Source: Euryarchaeota archaeon UBA54
GTDB taxonomy: Archaea; Thermoplasmatota; Poseidoniia; Poseidoniales; Thalassarchaeaceae
NCBI GenBank assembly: GCA_002495735.1
Contig: DAGM01000019.1
Location: forward strand, 5,824 to 18,540
Length of the DNA stretch: 12,717 nt
Reading direction: 5' to 3'
How positions within the stretch are numbered: position 1 is the stretch's first letter; every line of letters begins with the position of its first letter. The position numbers and the translations under genes were made by a program. The notes beneath the pieces were generated by a model. That model did no database searches, was not told the DNA's origin, and was given only the letters and a program-made list of their open reading frames with translations. This document shows positions 1-8,600 of the stretch, piece after piece.

Positions 1-33
1 TCTAGTAACTCGGGTGGCTTCAATGACTCAAAT

Positions 34-237
34 ATGAAGCCGGGAGACTGGAATTGCCCAAAGTGCAAGAATCACAATTACGCCAAGAGGACTGTGTGCA
101 ACCGCTGTGACACCCGGAAGCCCGTCGAAGGCAAGGGATTTAGGAAGACGCAGGGGAGGCGGCGCAGACCGAATCCCAGAGACAACTGGAAGGGCGGAGG
201 TCGGCCGAGTGGCCGACATAACGGCAGGGGCCGTTGA
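34..237 (+). CDS. Small RanBP2-type zinc-finger protein with basic RG-rich tail
   Basis: This is a 67-residue protein, or the C-terminal end of a longer one. Residues 3-27 fit the RanBP2-type zinc ribbon exactly: GDW, then Cys-x2-Cys-x3-Asn-x6-Cys-x2-Cys, with zinc ligands at C8, C11, C22 and C25. The conserved Trp and Asn and the Arg before the second Cys pair are all present. Fingers of this class in eukaryotes bind single-stranded RNA or ubiquitin. The remaining 40 residues are Arg/Gly/Pro-rich and strongly basic, which suits RNA binding. The RNA-binding role is inference. The ATG at 34 places the finger at the very N terminus, but the frame stays open to base 1 and encodes a Ser/Asn/Gly-rich stretch. 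The gene may therefore begin outside the window and carry further fingers. It ends at TGA 235-237, 68 bases before the next ATG on the same strand. Confidence 0.75.
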   Translation: MKPGDWNCPKCKNHNYAKRTVCNRCDTRKPVEGKGFRKTQGRRRRPNPRDNWKGGGRPSGRHNGRGR

Positions 238-305
238 TTGCCAATCTACACCCCAGCCTTCATGCATTGCGCGCCCCAGCAAGGGTCGTGGCCAAGAGCG
301 CCGAG

Positions 306-1346
306 ATGACATGGCTCGATGCAATAGAGGCAGAGCAGTCAGGCGACAGAGAGACTGCCCTCGAGGTGGCCAAGAAAACCGTGGCCATCGACCCTCTCCA
401 CGCCGACGGGTGGATGGGAGTGGCCCGCTGGTCACTACCTACTGAGGCTAGAGGCAAACAGGAGATGCCTGACCTCAAGCAGTCAGCGAAGGCGATGGCG
501 GCACTGCGTAGAGTCGTGCAGATAGACCCAGAGGGATTCGATGCTTGGAGGCTTGGAGGAGTCATCCTAGTTGACCATCTAGGGATGCTAGAAGACGGCC
601 TCAGGTGGTGGCAGGACAGGCGTGAAGTCGCTCCTTACGAGGTCGCTCCGTTAATCGAACAGATAGGTATTCTAGTCAGACTAGGGCACTATGAGGAGTG
701 TGCTGAACTCCTTGAAGAGCTTTTCAGTAAGGGCATGGAAGCCACCAACAGCAACCAACTTGCTCGTATGGAATCGGTAAACCGGATGGTATCCAGAGCT
801 GCTAAGATGGAAGAGGATGAGATCTTCAAGCCACAGAACCCCAAGCATCCGCGCTGGGCGGTAATCGAGAGGATGAAGAAACGGAAGCCAATCTCTCCCA
901 CTTTCTTCCTGGTTACCTTCATCGCACCCATAGTGTTCCTCCTAGGGACTATTTCGATGACGCTCATCGGGAATTCAACATGGGGATTCCTCCTGGTATT
1001 CGTCTTCATATTGGTCTGTTTCATGGCGATATCGCGCGTCACCTCGGGATTACTGCACAAACTGAATCGGCACGCTCTGGACCTCGACCGTGCGATAGAT
1101 TTCGAGACCAGCAGCGGGCGAATCTGCATACCGGAAACCATCAGGTACAGCAAGTTGTACGCCGCCATGGTCGGACAGAGGATGCCGGCTCTGGGTGAGA
1201 GACTCGAACTAGTAGTGCAATCTGGAGACAAGTTACCAATAAGGTGGAGTCCTGACGTTCCCGAATTCTCGACCTTAGAAGAAGATTGGTTCGCTGAGAC
1301 TCAAGAGAAAATCGAAGCGGATGAGTTTGAGCCGTTGGAGGACTAG
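306..1346 (+). CDS. TPR-repeat protein with two membrane segments
   Basis: I chose the ATG at 306 (346 residues). The frame extends upstream to a TTG at 234, but those codons do not look like part of the fold, and the TPR pattern begins right after this ATG. Residues 2-31 form a tetratricopeptide unit (gDretAlevakktvaiDPlha style) and residues 60-100 a second, with the TPR hallmarks of small residues and a terminal Asp-Pro. Residues 112-145 look like a third helical pair. A basic stretch at 182-195 precedes two hydrophobic segments at about 199-221 and 226-244, which predict a membrane hairpin. The C-terminal 100 residues are soluble and end in a very acidic tail. TPR domains are protein-interaction scaffolds, so a membrane-tethered scaffold is a reasonable inference, but no specific partner or pathway is visible. 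The gene follows the zinc-finger gene by 68 bases and may be cotranscribed. Its stop overlaps the convergent ahcY stop. Confidence 0.85.
   Translation: MTWLDAIEAEQSGDRETALEVAKKTVAIDPLHADGWMGVARWSLPTEARGKQEMPDLKQSAKAMAALRRVVQIDPEGFDAWRLGGVILVDHLGMLEDGLRWWQDRREVAPYEVAPLIEQIGILVRLGHYEECAELLEELFSKGMEATNSNQLARMESVNRMVSRAAKMEEDEIFKPQNPKHPRWAVIERMKKRKPISPTFFLVTFIAPIVFLLGTISMTLIGNSTWGFLLVFVFILVCFMAISRVTSGLLHKLNRHALDLDRAIDFETSSGRICIPETIRYSKLYAAMVGQRMPALGERLELVVQSGDKLPIRWSPDVPEFSTLEEDWFAETQEKIEADEFEPLED
1343..1346. other. Shared CTAG: overlapping convergent stop codons
   Basis: The palindromic tetranucleotide CTAG holds the TAG stop of the plus-strand TPR gene (1344-1346) and the TAG stop of minus-strand ahcY (1345-1343). 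The two coding regions therefore overlap by four bases with no intergenic space. Any transcription terminator for either gene must lie inside the other gene, or the two transcripts overlap as antisense RNAs. Confidence 0.95.
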
Positions 1347-2626
1347 GTCCCGGCGCTGAAGTCATTGAGATAGGCAATCTGCACGGGCGTCAACTCATCG
1401 ATACTGATTCCTGATGTCTCAAGTTTTAGTGCGGACAACTCGGTATCCTGCTCAGGACTGATGTCGTAGACTCTGTTGTCATAGTCGCTGCCCTCAGAGG
1501 CTAGGCGGCACAATGCCAGGAACTGATTGGCGAACGACATGTCCATCACCTCGCTGGGATGACCTTCAGCGGCGGCGAGGTTTACCAGACGACCTCTCGC
1601 CAGAAGATATATCGTACGATCGTCCTCCATCTGGAAGGCTTCATTATTTTCTCTGATGGTGCGGCAACCAGTGGAGATCTCCTCGAGATCGGGTATGCTA
1701 ATCTCGCAGTCATAGTGCCCGGTATTGCAGACTATGGCGCCGTCCTTCATTGACTTGAAATGCCTCCTTACAATCACGTCCTTCATCCCTGTGGCAGTAC
1801 AGAAAATATCCCCTAGAGAGGCGGCCTCGTCCATTCTCATGACCCTGAAACCGTCCATCACGGCCCTCAACGCTGGCAATGGATCTACTTCGGTCACGAT
1901 GACGTTTGCTCCCATCCCTCTAGCGCGCATGGCTAGGCCCTTGCCGCAGTGCCCGTAGCCTGCGACAACGAAGTCCTTGCCGGCTAGGAGAACGCTGGTG
2001 GCTCTGATGATGCCGTCCAGAGTAGATTGACCGGTGCCATGCACGTTGTCGAAGTCCCACTTGGTAGCTGCGTCATTCACCGCGATAACTGGATACAGCA
2101 ACTCCCCTGCATCGGCCATCGCCCGTAGGCGGTGAACTCCTGTGGTCGTCTCCTCGGTGCCCCCGATGATGCCTTCTGCTAACTCGGGGAAACTGCTGTG
2201 AACCCGGTAAATCAGATCAGCACCATCATCGAGGGTAAGCGTTGGAGCGAAGTCGAGGGTTCGGTCGATGCACTGGTAGAACTCCTCGGTCCCCTGGCCG
2301 TACCAAGCGTGGATACCGTAGCCCTCCCTTGCCAGCCATGCCGCCACGTCGTCCTGAGTCGAAAGTGGGTTGCAGCCAGACCACGACACCTCGGCCCCGG
2401 CCGCCCTCAATGTCTCGATTAGGACTGCAGTCTCCTTAGTGACGTGTAGGCACCCAGCGATGCGTTGACCGGCAAGTGGTTTTTGGCTCTCTGTAGCGCG
2501 TCGCAAGGCTGCCAACGCCGGCATCCTGCTTCGAGCCCACGAGATTCTGGCCTCGCCAACGTCGGCAAGGGAAATGTCGGCTACAGTATGTGGTCCTGAT
2601 GTGTCCACAGCCAGCGCTGCCACCAC
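1343..2626 (-). CDS. ahcY: S-adenosylhomocysteine hydrolase (adenosylhomocysteinase)
   Basis: This cytoplasmic NAD-dependent enzyme splits S-adenosylhomocysteine into adenosine and homocysteine, removing the inhibitory product of methyltransferases. At 427 residues it has the length of archaeal forms. Family motifs are in order: CLHVTKETAVL with catalytic His61; LDDGADL with Asp133/Asp134; EETTTG with Glu158; the VNDAATKWDFDN block with Lys189 and Asp193; the NAD-binding Rossmann loop GYGHCGKG at 223-230 followed by MGANVIVTEVDP; and HPSEVMDMSFANQ near the C terminus. It ends in the archaeal-style EID/LTP...GT tail rather than the Lys-Tyr tail of bacterial and eukaryotic enzymes. The start is a GTG at 2626, the most upstream in-frame start possible, because a stop lies six codons further up. 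It sits inside GAGGTG, so the GTG at 2608 is an alternative start. The gene lies 44 bases after the giant surface-protein gene. Confidence 0.97.
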   Translation of the reverse strand: MVAALAVDTSGPHTVADISLADVGEARISWARSRMPALAALRRATESQKPLAGQRIAGCLHVTKETAVLIETLRAAGAEVSWSGCNPLSTQDDVAAWLAREGYGIHAWYGQGTEEFYQCIDRTLDFAPTLTLDDGADLIYRVHSSFPELAEGIIGGTEETTTGVHRLRAMADAGELLYPVIAVNDAATKWDFDNVHGTGQSTLDGIIRATSVLLAGKDFVVAGYGHCGKGLAMRARGMGANVIVTEVDPLPALRAVMDGFRVMRMDEAASLGDIFCTATGMKDVIVRRHFKSMKDGAIVCNTGHYDCEISIPDLEEISTGCRTIRENNEAFQMEDDRTIYLLARGRLVNLAAAEGHPSEVMDMSFANQFLALCRLASEGSDYDNRVYDISPEQDTELSALKLETSGISIDELTPVQIAYLNDFSAGT

Positions 2627-2670
2627 CTCATCTTCAAGGTGCGGCTAGAGCAGCCACTTGGTAGCTAGCG

Positions 2671-5600
2671 TCAGCCGCCGCCCTTGCGTTGCTGTTCGTA
2701 GTACTGAGCGTAGTACTGTTTAGCGTACGTCCGAGCGGTCTGTTCGTCATACCCTGAGGCAACCATTTGCTGGACGTAAGCCTCGACTGGATCCATGTCC
2801 TCGACGCCTCCGAACTGCTCGACTATGTCCTCGTCAGAGTCCTTGCCACCTTTCCCGCGAATCATCATCGTGACCACTACTACGAGCAGCAGAACGAATA
2901 TTCCGATACCACCAATCAAGAACATACCCATGCCATCGCCTTCGTCAGTGGTCACGACCACCTCGATATGAGGAACCAGTGTGATACCAATCTGCTGGTA
3001 GAGGGTGTGTCTCTCGCCGTCTCCCTCCTTGATCTTCACGTAGATAGTGGCAGCTACGCCTGTTTCCTGATAGAGATCGGAGATGTCCAATGTTATCGTG
3101 AACTGCTGATTATCAGTGAGCAGCCCTGTGACGTTGTACTTGCCAATTGATTTCTGGGTGATCTTCTGAGTTGGGGTGTAATCCAGTACAGCCTCAGTTA
3201 GAGCGACTTCGATGATGACGTCACTGTTCTCGGCGCCTGAAATCAAGGTACCAGTAATGGTCACTAGGCCATCGTTCTGATTTTCGTTAGGACCCGGGTT
3301 GGTGAACTGCACTATCGGTTCATCATCACCGAAGTCCTCTCCGACGACTACGAAGTACATCCTGTGCTTCTCACTCTGCTTACCCGCCTTGTCGTAGACG
3401 ATTAGCTCGATTCGAATCTCGTTCTCGAGATTTCCATCCGGACTGGCAGTCAGGTTCCTGAATACGTAGGACCAATCATCTCCACCGGCAGCCGCCGGAA
3501 TCTGGACGACGTGTCCCTCTAGAGTCGGTTCAGAGCTGTCCCAGGGATAATCGAAGAAGACCTTCCACTCGTAGAGCTCGATGCCCTTCTCACCCTCAGG
3601 TGCGTCGGGGTCGTAGCTCTCACTGGCGTCGAACGAGATGCTGAGGTCGCCTGTGTCGGATAGCCTGGCCCGGTAAATTGGCCAGTCCACACCAGCGACA
3701 GTCTTGGTGCCGTCGAGGCTGACATACTCACTGGTAGTGGCGTCTTCGACCATGATTGCGCTTGCCACCGGCCTGAACTCGTCTGCCAGAGTGTCATCTG
3801 TGACTAGTCGGACATAGGTCATGCGAGTGTGTCCGGCTTCGTCATGCAGGTACAGGGTGAGCAGCCACTCGGCGCCGATTCGGCAACCTGTTGTCGAGGA
3901 GGAGTCACCAACGCAGAAGGAGCCGAGTGTTGGGATGCTTGGGCTGATCTGCTGGGTGTGACTATACTCCTCGGCATCTATCACCAAGCCATCCCATCCT
4001 GTCACTGAATCGTTGTTCCCAGACTCCAGTGTCCAGTCAGCTACTACTCCTTCGACTGACGTGATGTAACTGAAATCAAGATCAGAGTTGCTCTTGATGT
4101 ATATGGTCGCGTAGGCTCCTGTGACGGAGTTAATCGAAGGCGCGGCTCCGTTGATAGTAAGATCGAAACTTTCCTCGACGATACCGAAGTCGTTGGGGTA
4201 AGGGGTCATGTGATAAGCCAACATGTTGGAGAGTATCGGTATGCTTGAGCCTCCAAACTCCTCAGACACACTCGGGTTCTCGACGTCGATTGTGGTGACT
4301 ATTAGGCCTCCAGCACCTCGATTGCATAGTGAGAGAAGAGACTGGGTGTCATATTCAGTGTCACGCATCAGAGTGTGGAAGGTCCCTGTCGGATCGCTGA
4401 TGCGCCCACCGCATACCTGCGGAATCTGGGTAGATTGGACTTGTGCCGCATCGAGTCCGGCCAGAGCGACGTGTGAGCCGCCATTGATTCCACTGAACGC
4501 AATCGGATCGACGTTACTGAGTATCGGATGGTACTGATCCACAATGGTCAGGTTGCTATAGTGGACTCTGTTGTCAACGGTGAAGTTGACCTGATTCCTC
4601 ATCGCGATGTCCATACCAAACGGCAGTCTGTTGGGCTGGTACTCGTTGCGGTACGGACCGAGGTGCATCTGCACCGTACCTCCTCCACTCATGTAGTCCT
4701 CGAGAGTCTCAGTTAGGCTGAGTCCGTCGCTCTCACGGGTCTCTCCCAGCGCCTCATAGTACTCGCCGTAGTAGACGTTGTAATCGGTCTGCCATGGCAG
4801 CAGCACCTTGTTGAAGTGCTCAACCCAATCAGGTGTCCCATAGGTATCCCAGTTTTCCATGCGCAGCTGAGTATACGTCTTACCCATCGCCTCTAGGTCC
4901 TTCTTGACACTCTGCAGGCGGTTCTGGTCAGTCGGGTTGGACAGGATTGCGACATCGATGTTGTCATAGAACTGGATCTCAAAGTAGCGGTCGTTGCCCG
5001 AAGACTCGAGTGTCCCGTTCTCTTGGAACAGGACAGCGGAGAAACTGATGTTGTAGGTGTGCGCGTCGTACCACGAATTGTACGGGTTGGTCCAGTTGGC
5101 CTGACCCCTCTCGTGAGGGGCGAGATCAAATGGCCCGTTGTTGCTTGATTCTTCGTAAACGGTCTGCCCCGTGTCTAAATCAACGACCTTCATTGTAATC
5201 TGGTACTCTCCCGCGATGACTCCGTTAAGAAGCGGTACAGCGAAACTGTGGGCTGATGCGTCATCGATTGGATAGACGCACTCGTAAGTGATGTCCGCCA
5301 CGCACTCCAACACATCAGGCTGTAGCAAGGTGATGTCCGCGCTGGCGATGCTGAAGATAATCGACGAGTAGTTGTTGGCAGTGTTGACCTCGGTCTCGTT
5401 GTACCATGCAGTCATCGGATCAGTGTTGTCAAAGAGGGTGGTCACGTCAATCTTGTATATGCCGCTCTGGAAGTCGTGTGTGGCCATGTTGACTATCTGA
5501 TGCTCAGCGGCATCCAGGCCAGTCACATCGACTGTGTAGGTCCCATCGTCCTCAAAGGTGAACTCCTCCACACGGATGTTGTCCACACCGAAGCCGGACA

Positions 5601-8600
5601 GCCCGGCGTTGCCGTTAACTCCATCGTCATTCGACTGGAATCTCCATGTCAGGGCGACATCGGAGCCAGAAAGAGATGTGCATTCGTCGCGCCAATCTCC
5701 GGTATCAGCGCTGGTGCGATTCAGGATGACGATATGTGTCATATCGACGGTTACTGACTTGAGGATGTTCTCGGAGTCAAACCAGACCACTGAGTTGATG
5801 TTGTCCGAGTGGTCGCCGAAATACTCGACCTCGTCGTAGCCGTTGAGATCGAAATCCTCGCAGCGGTGAAAGTTGGGATCCTCAGGATTGGTGTTCTGGA
5901 TTCCATTCTCATTAAGGTCGGTCCAAGTCCCGTATACAACCCCCTCAAAGACCTCTCCCTGCTTGGTCCAAGTAATCTCTAGGTTGGCTGCATCTCTGAT
6001 AGCTAGGATGTTGCCGTTGTTGTCCTTGAGGTAGTCGCCTTCTGCGTAGTAGTCGAAGGTCAGGTAGGTGAAGTCGGCCCCTGTTGCCGTGACGGAGATT
6101 GGGTCCAATGTCACGGTCTCGTTCCAGTTGTCGCCGTAGCCATCGCTCGGGTGTCCCAGCCAATATGCGTGACTGTTGAACACGCCGACGTTCTGAGGAA
6201 GCATATCGTTCGAGCCTGTGGAGTCGTCTAGTCTGCTACCATTCTCGTTGCCGTCATCTGACCATATTGGCTCGATGCCTGAGAAGTCCTCGATAGCGAC
6301 GAGGTCCGGCTCGGCGTTCTGAATGAATGCCTCTAACTGGAAGTCAGTGATGGTGTTGCCACAGTTACGGGCCTTTACACGGATGTCACGCTCGCCTGAG
6401 GCGTACCTGACTCCATTCTCCAAATCGACCCAGTGCTCCTCAGCAAGGCACGGATCGAACAAGTTGTTCACTGTAAGCTGGAATTTAACCTCGTCATTTA
6501 GGTCGTCCATGTCGGTGAAACCCGAGGGGTTAGTCAGCTCGGTCTTCACGTAGTATGTCCTGTTGTCAATGAAGTCAGCAGTCAGGCTGACTTCCTCAGA
6601 TGCACCGGCTGCGAAGCCGTTGAAGTTCAGTTGTTGACTTACCGTCTCGGTGGTTCCGAAGGTGACGTCCCTCTTCCTGATGGTGATGTTATCGAAGGCA
6701 AAACCGTCCAATCCGGAGTCTTCGGAAGAGCCTGCAGGCCCAACGGATCCCATGAGGCCGCTGCGGAAGCGGAAGCGGATATCGATGATCTGTCCCGCAT
6801 AGCGTGTCAAATCGATTGATTCCCTTTCATCCTCGGCCTCCGACGTCCCCCCTCCTTCGGTGTAGTCCAACCAACCAGTTAGGTATTCATCCGCATAATT
6901 GCCATTATTTGTGTTGTACTCTGGATCGAATCCTTGAGCATAGATTCTGACGAATCGATTGTAATCCCATCCTCCGGTGAAAAAGACGGATTCCCAGCCG
7001 TTACCTTCTGACCAAATCTCTATGCCGCACGAGTCTTCGTACAGCCAGCGCTCGACAACCGAGTACTGCTCTGCAAGGAACAACTCAAAGAAACCTGCAC
7101 TGCACATCAGAGAGACATCCATGAAGGCAGCATCGGCGCCGGTCAAATCGACATTCTCGAGGATAAGTGCCTCATCCATGTTGTTGTAGTAGCCGGAGTC
7201 GCTCTCGTTGTTGCCATTGTAGTCTAGTCCTGCCCAGTAGTAGTCAGTTGGGTTGCTGTCAGCCTCGTACCAAGAAACATTCTGGGTGGAGGCAGTGGAG
7301 TTGGTCTCTATGTGCCAAGACGAAGCTCCGGCCCCGTACATCCCGGTGTAGGAGTTCTTCAGGAAGGCACAATTTGCGCAGTTCGTGGTATCCTCGTTGC
7401 CCTCGAAGTCGTTGGAATAGACCACAGTATCGGTCCCTCCTAGGACCTCTCTTACCTCGAGGTCGACATCGACTGATCCGGAAATGGGATTTAGGCCAGT
7501 ATTTTTCACTGTAACATTTACCCATCTACTCCCCTCTCCAATCTCGGCTTCTCCCGTAGCAGGGTTGTAGGATGCAGGCGCGATTGTCACCCCTGTGATA
7601 CCTACGTCCTCGTTGTCCAGAGTTAGTACTGAGAGGAAATCGCCTGCTCCGGCCCAGCCCTGAGTGTCTAGCCACATTGCGTTGTCGGCGAACCTGTAGG
7701 AGTAGTCGCGCTGGCCAATGATAATCTCGTAGGCGCTGTTGTCACCCCCTTGAAGTTGGCCGGGGATGGCCATAGTGGGTCGACGTCCGACATCGAATGA
7801 AAGAGAGGAGAGGTACCCGGGTCCGCTGGGGTTGGCGAGGATAATCTCGACAGAGTTAATCTCACGGAGATTATCCAGCAGTAAGTAAGTCTGGTTCTGT
7901 GCGGACGAATCTTGTAGGCGAGTCAGTGTGACCTCAGTGGGCACGAAGAAGTCGACTTCACCGTCCTGATTGACATCCACGATAGTGATTGAGGCCCCGA
8001 GATAGTCGCCGAGGTAGACGTAGTTCTGGGTGTTCCAGCTGCTACCCGACCTAGTAGCGTAGGAGATGTTTCCAGTGATTCCGTCAACTGCTGCGATGAG
8101 ATCTATCTCGTTGTCTCCATCAGTGTCGGCGATGTCGAGGCCGTACAGAGGGTAGTTGTGCTCGGCATCGAGCTTGAATTCGTGGATTCCTTGAGCGGTT
8201 GCGTCCAGAGGGTTTGGGTACTGGTCGGTGATACAGTCGTACTCAAGCACAGTCATGTTGTCGTGGTGTCCGACAGAGGTCCCCACACCAGGGTTAAACG
8301 GAGGAGTTCTGAGGAGCCAGATGTCAAGGTCCTCGCAGTCACCCAAGCCTCCGGGAATACCGCCTCCTTGGACTGTCTCCCCCCAATGCCCCAAGTGAGT
8401 CTCGACGTACATCCCATTGGTCAGTGGGACAGCTATCGCCTGCTGGTTGGTCAAAAGGGAAGGATCCGGTCCACGATAGATCTGTATGTATTGGTTGGTG
8501 GCTGTGGCATCGTAAGTGAGTAGCACGATGTCGGCATTATCATCCCCATCGATGTCGCCGACCTCCATCCCAAGGTGATACGGGTTGGAGACTGTAATCT

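Noticed and set aside
234..305. N-terminal extension of the TPR protein from a TTG at 234
   Set aside because: It overlaps the zinc-finger stop, has no ribosome site, and the TPR pattern starts right after the ATG at 306.
28..435. A minus-strand frame of 135 codons across the left edge
   Set aside because: It lies opposite the zinc-finger gene and the start of the TPR gene, has a low-complexity Arg/Pro/Ser composition and shows no domain.
2627..2670. A hairpin (GGCT-loop-AGCC) in the gap before ahcY
   Set aside because: The stem is only four pairs with a bulge when extended, which is too weak for a terminator or riboswitch call.
2767..3150. A plus-strand frame of 127 codons opposite the 3' end of the giant gene
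   Set aside because: It is an antisense shadow: the minus-strand product has a clear membrane helix and tail there, and the plus-strand translation shows no recognisable feature.
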